A stretch of 64,000 nucleotides of DNA from a virus: the IMG/VR virus record IMGVR_UViG_3300035698_026135, positions 49,330 through 113,329 of that record; one strand, written 5' to 3'. Positions within the stretch are counted from its first letter, which is position 1; each line of letters starts with the position of its first letter. The translations under genes were made by a program, and so were the position numbers. Shown one piece after another: positions 40,257 to 49,327 of this stretch. The notes under the pieces were generated by a model. The model searched no databases. It was not told where the DNA came from and saw nothing but the letters and a program-made list of their open reading frames with translations.

Positions 40257-41353
40257 GCGATTTTGCAAAAGAGTTAATGGCCGATGTAAATAAAACGTTT
40301 GGATACGAGATATCTTCTCGCATGGAAGACGGTTCACCATCGGACGTAGAGACTTTCATCTCAACGGGATCCACCCTATTGGACTATATTGTCTCGAATC
40401 AAAGAGGCGGAGGCATCCCTGTAGGAAAAGTTACAGAAATCTCTGGGCTTGAAGGAACAGGAAAGACTCTTTTAGCGATGCAGATCTGTGCAAACACACA
40501 AAAGATGGGAGGCCTTCCTATTTTTATTGATACCGAGAATGCCTTTCAGACAGATTTTGCTAAACGTGTTGGACTTGATCCCACAAAGAACTTTCTATAC
40601 GCCGCGCCTGTGACTGTGGAAGATGTTTTCAAATATATCTTTGCAGTCCTCAAGAAGCTGGACGACAAAAAATCCTCAACAGATTATAAATTTGTAACCG
40701 TCGTATGGGATTCGGTAGCGGCAACGCCGCCTGCAATCGATATCTCGGAAGAAAATCCAGACCCAACATCGAGCATGGCCCTGAAGCCAAGGATTCTCTC
40801 TAAGAATATCTCTACGTTGCTTCGTTCGACCGGACGAGCAAAGGTAGCACTCCTCTTCCTAAATCAGCTTAGGACCAACCTGAAGGCAACTCCATGGATG
40901 GATCAATACGTGACCCCCGGAGGTAAGGCTATTCCGTTTGCTTCCTCCGTAAGAGTGAGACTTTTAAGTAAAGGAAAAGTCAAAGCAGGCGATCAGGTTG
41001 TTGGAATAAACACCAGAGCGAAATGTGTAAAGACTCGCTTCGGACCCCCTCATCGCGAATGCATTTTTCCCATCTACTTCACTCACGGAGTTGACGATAC
41101 AGAAAGCATTCTAACCCTTCTCGTGGACAATAAAACAATTACAAAGAGGGCCGGAGGATCTGCGGGTAACAAATACGCATTCAAAGACGAACCTAAAGAA
41201 GCCGGCCTGAACAGAGTTGAATTCAAAAAGAGAATCAAAAACGACAAAGCCGCAGTCGAAAAGGTCGCAGACCTAGTGGAGGAAGCCATGAAGACATCTA
41301 TGATCAACCCAGAGGAGATCTCGATAGAGATAGTGGAAGATTCTGAGGTCTAA
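40253..41353 (+). CDS. uvsX: UvsX, RecA-family recombinase
   Basis: This strand-exchange ATPase drives recombination-dependent replication. It has 366 residues (T4 UvsX 391). Walker A is GLEGTGKT at 65-72, the catalytic Glu region is FIDTENAF (~91-98), Walker B is FVTVVWDS (D153), and L2-region residues LLFLNQLRTNLKATPWMDQY and TPGGKAIPFASSVRVRL follow, all UvsX-typical. Translationally coupled to the gene before it by ATGA and to the gene after it by a 1-nt overlap. Confidence 0.93.
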   Translation: MSDFAKELMADVNKTFGYEISSRMEDGSPSDVETFISTGSTLLDYIVSNQRGGGIPVGKVTEISGLEGTGKTLLAMQICANTQKMGGLPIFIDTENAFQTDFAKRVGLDPTKNFLYAAPVTVEDVFKYIFAVLKKLDDKKSSTDYKFVTVVWDSVAATPPAIDISEENPDPTSSMALKPRILSKNISTLLRSTGRAKVALLFLNQLRTNLKATPWMDQYVTPGGKAIPFASSVRVRLLSKGKVKAGDQVVGINTRAKCVKTRFGPPHRECIFPIYFTHGVDDTESILTLLVDNKTITKRAGGSAGNKYAFKDEPKEAGLNRVEFKKRIKNDKAAVEKVADLVEEAMKTSMINPEEISIEIVEDSEV

Positions 41354-42081
41354 TGGTTCTACCAGCACAGTATGGCCTTGGGACTGTCATAACCTTTAGT
41401 TATATGTCGCCAACAGCGAATGATCGTATGCCTATGATTATGGTTCTCGCCGATCTTCATCGAGACGGACACATGCACGGGCTGAATTTGAGATACATGT
41501 CTCCTCTTCAGCAGCGTCAAATACAGTTCTATTTTCAAACCGAGGAGCAAAGACAGTCTTCCGTAAACCCATTTCAACAACAGAGGGTTGAGGACTATCA
41601 GAAAAAGCTCCAGCAGGAAAAGATACGCCAACAAAAGCTCGCCCAACAGCAATCTCAACAAGAGGCTCAGCGAGAAAAAAATGCGAGATACAAAATTCCC
41701 ACACCTGGAGAGTTGGATAAAAAAATAGAAGACCAAAAGAAGCAAGGGCAACAAGGATATATTGTCCGTCCCGATCCTCAAAATAAAACCTTCGGTGTCT
41801 CGACCTTTACTAAAACGAACTCAGCACAGGTCCAGGCGGTCGGTAACGCCATGGGCCAACTACAGCAGTACACGCCTTATGGGGGCGACGAAGAGACTCA
41901 GGAAGAGCCATCACCGTTCGCAAACATAAGTCGTAGCAACACGCCACGCATCAACAATCCATATGCGTTTTATTATCAACACGTAAAGCCGATGCTCGGA
42001 CAGTATACCTCGAAGGTCTACAGAAAATACAAGCACCAGCACGTCTTGAATATGCAAATTTTAAAAGGGGTAGCAAGATAA
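41353..42081 (+). CDS. Gln-rich protein after UvsX, function unknown
   Basis: The 242-residue product begins with a compact domain, YGLGTVITFSYMSPTANDR then MPMIMVLADLHRDGHMHG and LNLRYMSPLQQ, a pattern I associate with conserved T4-type virion-gene hypotheticals but cannot name. A glutamine-rich coiled coil follows (~residues 55-110), then a polar region and a basic C-terminal helix. Starts on the last base of the uvsX stop. Confidence 0.6.
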   Translation: MVLPAQYGLGTVITFSYMSPTANDRMPMIMVLADLHRDGHMHGLNLRYMSPLQQRQIQFYFQTEEQRQSSVNPFQQQRVEDYQKKLQQEKIRQQKLAQQQSQQEAQREKNARYKIPTPGELDKKIEDQKKQGQQGYIVRPDPQNKTFGVSTFTKTNSAQVQAVGNAMGQLQQYTPYGGDEETQEEPSPFANISRSNTPRINNPYAFYYQHVKPMLGQYTSKVYRKYKHQHVLNMQILKGVAR

Positions 42082-42124
42082 AACACGGACCTTCGACTCT
42101 AAGCCTTGCCATTCACATCAAAGG

Positions 42125-42160
42125 GTGCTAAAAATATATGATATTAAGAAGGTTTAGCAC
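42125..42160 (+). other. Intergenic hairpin GTGCTAAA/TTTAGCAC
   Basis: A perfect 8-bp inverted repeat with a 20-nt AT-rich loop lies in the 123-nt gap before gene 42205. There is no T-tract after it, so it is not an ordinary terminator. It could be a processing site, a regulatory hairpin or an operator. Confidence 0.5.
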
Positions 42161-42204
42161 GCAGCGATAGTGATACCTAACCCCCGAAAGTGTAACGATT
42201 TAAA

Positions 42205-42585
42205 ATGGGCAAGACAGAGTTTATACAAGATCAAGCTGTGATTAGATTCATCAACCTGATAAAAGATGATACGAAAGAATTTGACTTTGTAGACATCATG
42301 CTCTTTCTTCCAGATGCCCTACGTCACTTCATGCACTTTTACTCTCAGACAATCAAGGGCAATGGTCGCTTTATTGGTTGCAACTTCTTTTATTGCGGAG
42401 ACACCTTGCGCTACAGGATCGAACTGATCTTCACCAACTCTACTGTGGAAGTAAGACCAATGTGGGTCCAGCGATTAGGTGCAGCCGTTTCCCTACACTA
42501 TGATTTCATTAGGCCGATTCATATCAGCGCAGATCTATTTGGCGTCCAGCCCAAATTCGAAAACTTAACAAAGGAAATAAAATGA
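42205..42585 (+). CDS. Small protein upstream of HldD, function unknown
   Basis: The 126-residue product is compact and strand-rich with many aromatic residues (FMHFYSQTIKGNGRFIGCNF). It overlaps the epimerase gene by ATGA. No family recognised. No good ribosome site; CGATTTAAA abuts the ATG. Confidence 0.6.
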   Translation: MGKTEFIQDQAVIRFINLIKDDTKEFDFVDIMLFLPDALRHFMHFYSQTIKGNGRFIGCNFFYCGDTLRYRIELIFTNSTVEVRPMWVQRLGAAVSLHYDFIRPIHISADLFGVQPKFENLTKEIK

Positions 42586-43553
42586 TAATAGTTACAGGCG
42601 GCGCAGGTATGATTGGTAGCAATATAGCCAAGGTTCTTTGCGATAAAGGAGAGCACGTCGTAATAGTAGACGACTTTTCTAGCAATCCAGACAAATTTAA
42701 GAATCTTCTAAGTTTTGATTTCATGGAGTATATCGATAAGAAAGATTTTCTAAATGTCCTCATTGAACACGGCGCCACCAAATTTCATCCGGAACTAACG
42801 GCAGTGATTCATAATGGTGCGATATCATCGACGACTGCTGACGATGGCGCTGCGGTGATGAAAAATAATTACGAATATTCGAAAACGCTAGCCGCCTATT
42901 GCTCTATGCACGACGTTCAGTTTGTTTATGCTTCGAGCGCATCCGTATATGGAAACAATACAAACACACAAGAGAAAAGAGAGAATGAACACCCGCTCAA
43001 TCTCTATGCTTTTTCTAAAGCTTTATTTGATCGTCACCACCCAGGATTTGGTTTTAAAAATCAGGTTGTTGGACTTAGATACTTCAATGTCTATGGGCCT
43101 AACGAGTTTCACAAAAAGGGCCAGTCGAGTCCTGTCCTTCGATATTATGACGAAGTTAAGTCTGGAGTTTCCCCACGGGTTTATTCTGGCGATGACGGAC
43201 AAGGCAATGACGCAATTGATTATAGTCGAGACTTCGTTCACGTCGAGGATGTCGTTAAAGTAGTTTTTTGGTTTCTTGATAACCCCTCAATCTCCGGAAT
43301 ATACAATGTCGGAACTGGAAATAGTTCAAAGTTTGAATATATCGCGAGCCTTGTTACGAAGTGGTTTTGCGAAAAGGATCCTGATCATGACCCAAGAATA
43401 AAGAAGGTTCCAATGCCAGAGAATGTAAAGGGCGGCTCTCAACCCTTTACTCGCGCCAACATATCCAAACTAAGAAACGCAGGCTATAAAGATAAATTTT
43501 TGTCGATCGAAGAAGGAGTAGAGAAATATCTCGATTGGCTAAACGCCCAATGA
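42582..43553 (+). CDS. hldD: ADP-L-glycero-D-manno-heptose 6-epimerase (HldD-like)
   Basis: The bacterial enzyme epimerises ADP-D,D-heptose to ADP-L,D-heptose for the LPS inner core. This 323-residue SDR protein has the NAD-binding TGGAGMIGSN at ~5-14 and follows HldD throughout: IVDDFSSNPDKFKNL, HNGAISSTT, NNYEYSKTLAAYC, YASSASVYG, the catalytic YAFSK (Tyr-x3-Lys), LRYFNVYGP, RDFVHVEDVVKV, and the end KLRNAGYKDKFLSIEEGV-EKY. Catalytic residues look intact. It is an auxiliary metabolic gene within the replication module, suggesting a Gram-negative host; it may remodel host or sibling-receptor LPS. Confidence 0.9.
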   Translation: MIIVTGGAGMIGSNIAKVLCDKGEHVVIVDDFSSNPDKFKNLLSFDFMEYIDKKDFLNVLIEHGATKFHPELTAVIHNGAISSTTADDGAAVMKNNYEYSKTLAAYCSMHDVQFVYASSASVYGNNTNTQEKRENEHPLNLYAFSKALFDRHHPGFGFKNQVVGLRYFNVYGPNEFHKKGQSSPVLRYYDEVKSGVSPRVYSGDDGQGNDAIDYSRDFVHVEDVVKVVFWFLDNPSISGIYNVGTGNSSKFEYIASLVTKWFCEKDPDHDPRIKKVPMPENVKGGSQPFTRANISKLRNAGYKDKFLSIEEGVEKYLDWLNAQ

Positions 43554-44518
43554 GAACTCTGCTTCTGGATGGCACAAATATCTTCATCCAACACTATGCT
43601 GCGAACCCAACCACAGACATAAACGGAACACCCGCTGGCGGCGTCGTAGGATCCCTCAATGCCATCAGGGCAATCATGAAGAAGGTTCGACCCAACAAGG
43701 TCATCTTTGTTTGGGATGGCCCTAATGGTTCAATTCAGAAACGCAGACTCTTCAGCGAATATAAAGAGGGCCGACGAAACAGAACCATTGTGGGTCGCCA
43801 CTACCAATTCAAAGACGTCAATGCAGCAATGGAAAATAAAAAATGGCAAACCCTACAGCTCAGGAATTTGATTGACGCCCTTCCGGTATGTCAGATCATC
43901 ACCGATTCCATCGAAGCAGACGATGCAATAGCGTATATTGTAAACCAGGCTGAAAGCTTCGGTCACACATCAAATATTATTGCAACATGCGACAAAGACT
44001 TCTATCAACTGATCGGAGATAAGACTGTCGTCTATAACCCTTCGACAAAAAATCTAATCACCGAAAACTCCCTAGTAGAAAAGACTGGCTACCACCCAAA
44101 CAACTGGCTCTTCTTTAAGTCTATCAATGGAGACAGGTCTGATAATGTTGGTGGAGTGAAGGGCGTCGGACCAAAAACAATCGCAAAACTTTTTGACGTT
44201 TCGGATGGCGGTGCTAGACTGACACCAGAAACTATCCGAGAAGTATATACAAATTGTACAGACGATAAGCTTAAGAAAAAGTACAAAAAACTTTTCGATA
44301 ACATCGATCTAATAGAGAGAAACTGGAAACTTATGTCATTAGAAGAGGTTATGATTGATCTAGGTTCTAGACAAAAAATCTTTTCAATTATAGAAAATTT
44401 TATTCCGGTAATGAACAAAACCCAGTTCTATGTAGAGTTAGTGAAATTAGGCGGGCTCGGCATACCATCGTATTTCTTTGATGAATTTCATATCTTAAAA
44501 AACAAAAACCACCACTAG
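43550..44518 (+). CDS. rnh: RNase H / 5'-3' exonuclease, T4 Rnh (FEN-1) family
   Basis: The enzyme removes RNA primers and flaps on the lagging strand. I start it at ATG 43550 (ATGA overlap with hldD), giving 322 residues (T4 Rnh 305), rather than TTG 43535. Metal-binding acidic residues are visible: LLLDGTNIF near the N-terminus, FVWDGP, SIEADDAIAYI, ATCDKDFYQL, and SINGDRSDNVGGVKGVGPKT, whose last part is the helix-hairpin-helix of FEN enzymes. Confidence 0.9.
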   Translation: MRTLLLDGTNIFIQHYAANPTTDINGTPAGGVVGSLNAIRAIMKKVRPNKVIFVWDGPNGSIQKRRLFSEYKEGRRNRTIVGRHYQFKDVNAAMENKKWQTLQLRNLIDALPVCQIITDSIEADDAIAYIVNQAESFGHTSNIIATCDKDFYQLIGDKTVVYNPSTKNLITENSLVEKTGYHPNNWLFFKSINGDRSDNVGGVKGVGPKTIAKLFDVSDGGARLTPETIREVYTNCTDDKLKKKYKKLFDNIDLIERNWKLMSLEEVMIDLGSRQKIFSIIENFIPVMNKTQFYVELVKLGGLGIPSYFFDEFHILKNKNHH

Positions 44519-44529
44519 AGGAGAACATT

Positions 44530-46968
44530 GTGACCGCAACCATAGCCATGCAAAAACCATCATCCATTTCTAGTTCTACTCCAAAAGAGAACGGCTTTAC
44601 GCCAAACTTCGAAGAGAGAATTGTCCAAGCTATCTTGAGCGACCCACAGTTCGGAGAACAGATGATTGAGGTCCTTGACCCCAAACATTTTGACATGCAA
44701 TACACCAGCAAGATTGCTGAAATTATTCTGGACTATTTCAAAAAATATGAATGTATTCCATCCCTATCTTTACTCTCCTCTATTTGTATTCAGAGTATTA
44801 CGGTTCCGATACTCAAAAAAGAGTGTGCTTCATTCTTGGATAGGATCCAAACCAAACCCCTAAACGGAGATTTGGAATACGTTAAAGAAGAGTCTCTATC
44901 ATTCTTTCGAACCCAGGCCGTGAAGTGGACGCTGGTAGAAGATGTCATTCCAAAGCTGCGGAATAAAAACTTAGATGAAATTCTTCCCGTACTAACGGAA
45001 GCAATCAATAGAGGAACAAACCGCGACGTTGGATACAATTACAACAAAGATCAGGAGTTGCGCTTTGTGGATAATCAGCTCGCCAAAGTCCCATCGCCAT
45101 GGCCATGCTTCAATAAAGTGCTCGGTGGTGGTTGGGAAGGTGGACGGCTTGCTACAATTATTGGTGCATCGGGGTGTCATAGAAAAGGTACAAAAATTCT
45201 TAATTATGCCGGAGATTTCATAGACGTAGAGGATATTAAAGTTGGAGACTTTCTTATGGGGCCAGACTCGAAACCAAGAAGGGTCTGCGATCTCCATCGA
45301 GGAAAGCAACAAATGGTAGAAATTAATCCTAAAAGGGGAGATTCTTTTGTTGTAAATCTAGATCATATCCTGAGTTTGCGCAGGTTAAGTAGGACAAAAA
45401 AACAATCGCACTTGAATATTTCGGTAAGAGACTTTTTGACAAAGACCGATTATTTTAAGACTCATTGTAAACTTTATCGCCCAGAGGGTATCGAATTTAA
45501 AAAAGAGATAACGGAATTTAAAATAACTCCCTACATGCTTGGAGTGATGCTTGGAGATGGATGCCTAACGAACCACAGAGTTGAAATAACCAGCGAATCA
45601 GAAGAGGTTGTAAACGAAGTATATAAAGAGGCTGATAGATTTAATATAGGCGTTAGTATTCACGAAAAGGAAGATAGTGCCGCTAGCGGATATTATTTTA
45701 CAAGCAATCGAAAGCATAATAATCCAATAGTTTTAGAGTTGTCGAAATTGGGATTGATCGGAAAAAAATCTGGGGACAAATTTATCCCCAAAGATTATAA
45801 ACTATCCTCCAGGGAAAATAGGTTAGACCTCCTTGCCGGACTTTTGGATACCGATGGAAGCCTCGATAAATCCGGGTATGAAATCACAAGCAAGTCTTTG
45901 CTATTAGCCAAGGATATAAAGTTTTTAGCCCAAAGTCTAGGATTTTCTGCAACACTGAATAATAAGTGGGTCAATGAAGATATTTATTATAGAGTTCATA
46001 TTAATGGTTTTTGCGAAACTGTTCCCGTAAAAATAAAGTATAAAAAATCACCAGGCAGAAAGCAGATTAAAAATCATTTGATTACTGGATTTGAAACTAA
46101 GTTGTTGGACGAAGATTTTTATTACGGGATTGAGGTCGATGAAGACAGCCTATATGTAATGGAAGATTTTTTTGTCTGCCACAATTCCGGGAAAAGTCAC
46201 AGCCTAGTCAACATAGGCGCAGCTGCCTTGTTGTCTAAGGGCGAAGGAGGAGCAGGTAGGACAGTAGTGCATTATACTCTTGAGCTTAGCGAAATCGACG
46301 TGGCCCGAAGGTATGACGCCTGTATTACTGGGGTGGAAATTAACCACATCCCGCAAAATAGAGAGCTTGTCTTGGCATCCCTCAAAAAGAAGCTTCCCGA
46401 AGGATGTAAGTTGCGGATCAAGGGCTACCCTATGAACAGCGCTTCCGTCCAAACAATCAAGGCACACCTCTCCCGCCTTCGCCTTAACGATGTTGTCCCC
46501 GACATTATCATCATTGATTACGGCGACCTTCTGGCGTCTGGAGAAAAAGAAGAGCGTCATCGCTGCGCGCAAAACTGGACGAGTATGAAATCCATGGCCC
46601 AAGAATTAGAGATCCCTGTCATCACAGCGACACAAACAAACAGGTCTGGATATGAATCGGAAGTCATTACCGTCGATCAGGTATCGGAAGACATTAGAAA
46701 AATTAACCATTCTGATATTATCATTACGATGGCCCGAAATTCTGAACAAAAAAGCTCAGGCATCGGCAAGATGCATTTTGCAAAGAATCGCCAAGGAGAG
46801 GATGGACAAATTTTCGCCTACTCAATTATGACGGCGAAGTCTAAGATTCTGGCTTACGAAATCACGGAGGAAGTTCAGGATAAGATTGATGCGAAAAACC
46901 TAGAGTTAAAGCAAGGCCAACAAAAATCAAAGATTGATGCACTGACTGACTACCTGAAGAAGAATTGA
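44530..46968 (+). CDS. Replicative DNA helicase, T4 gp41/DnaB family, interrupted by an intein
   Basis: The hexameric helicase unwinds the fork and works with primase. GTG 44530 is preceded by GAGGAG. Extein 1 (residues 1-215) holds the DnaB-type N-terminal domain and ends IIGASG; extein 2 begins S553 GKSHS, so splicing reconstitutes the Walker A GASGSGKS. Later motifs are VVHYTLELSE, IIIIDYGDLL (Walker B), TATQTNRS and the arginine-finger-region MHFAKNRQGEDG. Spliced length is about 475 residues, equal to T4 gp41 (475). Confidence 0.94.
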   Translation: MTATIAMQKPSSISSSTPKENGFTPNFEERIVQAILSDPQFGEQMIEVLDPKHFDMQYTSKIAEIILDYFKKYECIPSLSLLSSICIQSITVPILKKECASFLDRIQTKPLNGDLEYVKEESLSFFRTQAVKWTLVEDVIPKLRNKNLDEILPVLTEAINRGTNRDVGYNYNKDQELRFVDNQLAKVPSPWPCFNKVLGGGWEGGRLATIIGASGCHRKGTKILNYAGDFIDVEDIKVGDFLMGPDSKPRRVCDLHRGKQQMVEINPKRGDSFVVNLDHILSLRRLSRTKKQSHLNISVRDFLTKTDYFKTHCKLYRPEGIEFKKEITEFKITPYMLGVMLGDGCLTNHRVEITSESEEVVNEVYKEADRFNIGVSIHEKEDSAASGYYFTSNRKHNNPIVLELSKLGLIGKKSGDKFIPKDYKLSSRENRLDLLAGLLDTDGSLDKSGYEITSKSLLLAKDIKFLAQSLGFSATLNNKWVNEDIYYRVHINGFCETVPVKIKYKKSPGRKQIKNHLITGFETKLLDEDFYYGIEVDEDSLYVMEDFFVCHNSGKSHSLVNIGAAALLSKGEGGAGRTVVHYTLELSEIDVARRYDACITGVEINHIPQNRELVLASLKKKLPEGCKLRIKGYPMNSASVQTIKAHLSRLRLNDVVPDIIIIDYGDLLASGEKEERHRCAQNWTSMKSMAQELEIPVITATQTNRSGYESEVITVDQVSEDIRKINHSDIIITMARNSEQKSSGIGKMHFAKNRQGEDGQIFAYSIMTAKSKILAYEITEEVQDKIDAKNLELKQGQQKSKIDALTDYLKKN
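45175..46185 (+). mobile_element. Intein with LAGLIDADG endonuclease in the helicase P-loop
   Basis: Spans residues 216-552 (337 residues). It starts with Cys (CHRKGTKILNYAG), has a block-B-like LDHILSLRR, dodecapeptide motifs YMLGVMLGDG and LLAGLLDTDG, and ends FFVCHN before Ser+1, the canonical terminus. The P-loop is a known insertion site for DnaB-type inteins. Confidence 0.94.
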
Positions 46969-46969
46969 T

Positions 46970-47332
46970 ATGGAAGATTACGCAAAAAAGATAAACGAAT
47001 TAACGGGAATGTGTTATAAGACAGCCTTCGACAAAGGCTGGCACGACGACGACTCGGACACACAGTCAGCAACTTTTGTTGAAAGTTTGTGTCTTGTTCA
47101 CTCAGAAGTATCAGAAGCTCTGGAGGAATACAGGAAGGGGAGAGAGCCAGATGAAACCTATTTTGAAGCCGGCACAGGAAAGCCCGAAGGCATCCCCACA
47201 GAACTAGCAGATGTTGTGATAAGAGTCCTGGATCTATGTGGGAGATGCGATATAGATCTGGGCAAAGCAATCGTTGAGAAGATGGCCTACAACAAGACAA
47301 GAAGTTATCGACACGGAAACAAGAAGCTGTAA
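46970..47332 (+). CDS. MazG-like nucleotide pyrophosphohydrolase
   Basis: The 120-residue all-alpha protein has the MazG/dUTPase-superfamily metal sites: HSEVSEALEEYR (E-x2-x2-E pattern, residues ~44-55) and ELADVVIRVLDLC (E-x-x-D, ~78-90), followed by MAYNKTRSYRHGNKKL typical of phage members. It hydrolyses NTPs or dNTPs to monophosphates; substrate unknown. It starts one base after the helicase stop and precedes the ribonucleotide reductase. Confidence 0.85.
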   Translation: MEDYAKKINELTGMCYKTAFDKGWHDDDSDTQSATFVESLCLVHSEVSEALEEYRKGREPDETYFEAGTGKPEGIPTELADVVIRVLDLCGRCDIDLGKAIVEKMAYNKTRSYRHGNKKL

Positions 47333-47351
47333 GCTGGGAGGCTTTATAAAA

Positions 47352-49292
47352 ATGTCAGAATTTAAACAAACAGGAACCAAAGAGTATTCTCAGTTCATTC
47401 ATCTATCGAGATATTCTCGATGGGTCGATAACGAGAGTCGAAGAGAGACTTGGAGCGAAACTGTTGATAGATATATTAATTTCTTTAAATCTCGGTTCCC
47501 AGAACAAGAAAAGGAGATCTCTAAACTAAGAGATCCCATTTTAAATTTTGAAGTTATGCCATCCATGCGTTGTCTAATGACAGCAGGACCAGCTCTTACG
47601 AGAGATGAGATGGCTGGATACAATTGTTCCTATCTGGCAATAGACCACCCCAGAGCGTTCGATGAGATCATGTATATCTGCATGTGTGGAACTGGCGTAG
47701 GGTTTTCTGTTGAATCGAAATATACAAACAAGCTTCCCGAGGTCGCCGAAGAATTTCACGAAACAGACACCGTGATTGTCGTGGCCGATTCAAGAATTGG
47801 TTGGTCGAAATCTTTTCGAGAATTGATCAGCCTGCTCTACAGTGGCCAGGTTCCCAAGTGGGATCTCTCCCGCCTTCGAGCTAAAGGTGCTCGCCTGAAG
47901 ATTTTCGGTGGACGCTCCAGCGGCCCAGAGCCCCTGAGTCAATTGTTTCACTTTGCCGTAGATACCTTCAAGAAAGCCGCAGGAAGAAAGCTTACGCCGC
48001 TAGAGTGTCATGACTTGGCATGTAAGACTGCCGAGGTCATCATTGTCGGTGGCGTCAGACGTAGCGCGCTGATCTCTCTGTCCGATCCGAACGATGATCA
48101 AATGCGAGTTGCCAAATCAGGCCAGTGGTATATCGAAAACCCACAAAGAAGATTGGCAAATAACTCTGCTTGCTATACTCAGCGACCGTCGTTTGAAATA
48201 TTTCTCAAAGAGTGGAAGTCTCTATACGAATCGAAGTCTGGCGAGCGAGGATTTTTCTCAAGACAGGCCGCGAAGAAGCAGGCCGAGAACACAAAGAGGA
48301 GAGATCCAGATCACGACTTTGGATGCAATCCCTGCTCCGAAATTCTTTTGCGCTCAATGCAGACATGCAATCTAACGGAAGTCATCGCTCGATCAACGGA
48401 TGATTTAGACACCCTAAAGAAGAAGGTAGAGGCAGCTACAATCCTCGGAACGCTGCAAGCCTCGCTTACAGACTTCCGATACGCTCGAAAGAAGTGGAAG
48501 CAAAACTGCGAGGAAGAGGCCCTGCTTGGTGTCAGTATCACCGGAATCATGGACAGCAAACTCCTATCTACTATCAAGACAGACAAGGACTGCGAAGCCC
48601 TGGCCGCAAGGCTCGAAGAGCTTAAGACGCACGCAATCGGAGTAAATAAGAAGTGGGCCAAGAAACTAGGAATCAATCCATCTGTTGCCATAACGACCGT
48701 TAAGCCAAGCGGTACAGTATCTCAGTTGACAAACACCTCCTCCGGTATTCATCCAAGGTTTGCAAAGAACTATGTCAGAACCGTCCGATGCACCAAGGAT
48801 GACCCAATGACAAAGTTTATGATAGAAAAGAATTTTCCCTACGAGAATGATGTCATGAATGAAAACAATGTTGTCTTTAGCTTTCCTGTTGAGGCACCAG
48901 ACGGAACGTTCGCAGATGAAGTGGGGGCACTAAACCAACTTAAACTCTGGAAGCTCTATCAAGATCACTGGTGCGAACACAAGCCTTCAATTACTGTATA
49001 TTACAGAGATTCAGAATTTCTTGAGGTTGGATCATGGGTTTGGAACAATTTCGAAAATGTTTCCGGGATTTCTTTTCTTCCCTATTCTGATCACGTATAT
49101 AAACAGGCTCCCTACCAACCAATCACAAAAGAAGAGTATTTAAAACTCTGTGAGGGAATGCCGCAAAATATTGACTGGACAGAGCTTGGAATGTTCGAAA
49201 AAGAGGATAATACCAAGAGTTCTCAGACGCTAAGCTGTCACGGTGGATATTGTGAGGTTGTCGATTTAACAAGTGAAGAAGTAGATGCGTAG
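47352..49292 (+). CDS. nrdJ: Class II (adenosylcobalamin-dependent) ribonucleoside-triphosphate reductase
   Basis: The enzyme makes dNTPs using coenzyme B12 and works with or without oxygen. I start at ATG 47352 (GGGAGG 10 nt upstream), giving 646 residues. Family residues are present: C92 in YNCSYLA (pair Cys of the active site), NPCSEILL with N, C (thiyl) and E, MQTCNLTEV with the second disulphide Cys, TTVKPSGTVSQL, and a C-terminal CHGGYC pair (C-x4-C), the shuttle dithiol as in the Lactobacillus monomeric reductase. T4 encodes a class I enzyme instead. Confidence 0.92.
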   Translation: MSEFKQTGTKEYSQFIHLSRYSRWVDNESRRETWSETVDRYINFFKSRFPEQEKEISKLRDPILNFEVMPSMRCLMTAGPALTRDEMAGYNCSYLAIDHPRAFDEIMYICMCGTGVGFSVESKYTNKLPEVAEEFHETDTVIVVADSRIGWSKSFRELISLLYSGQVPKWDLSRLRAKGARLKIFGGRSSGPEPLSQLFHFAVDTFKKAAGRKLTPLECHDLACKTAEVIIVGGVRRSALISLSDPNDDQMRVAKSGQWYIENPQRRLANNSACYTQRPSFEIFLKEWKSLYESKSGERGFFSRQAAKKQAENTKRRDPDHDFGCNPCSEILLRSMQTCNLTEVIARSTDDLDTLKKKVEAATILGTLQASLTDFRYARKKWKQNCEEEALLGVSITGIMDSKLLSTIKTDKDCEALAARLEELKTHAIGVNKKWAKKLGINPSVAITTVKPSGTVSQLTNTSSGIHPRFAKNYVRTVRCTKDDPMTKFMIEKNFPYENDVMNENNVVFSFPVEAPDGTFADEVGALNQLKLWKLYQDHWCEHKPSITVYYRDSEFLEVGSWVWNNFENVSGISFLPYSDHVYKQAPYQPITKEEYLKLCEGMPQNIDWTELGMFEKEDNTKSSQTLSCHGGYCEVVDLTSEEVDA

Positions 49293-49327
49293 ACTATTTA
49301 TTGTATGATTAGACCAAGTGAACAAGA

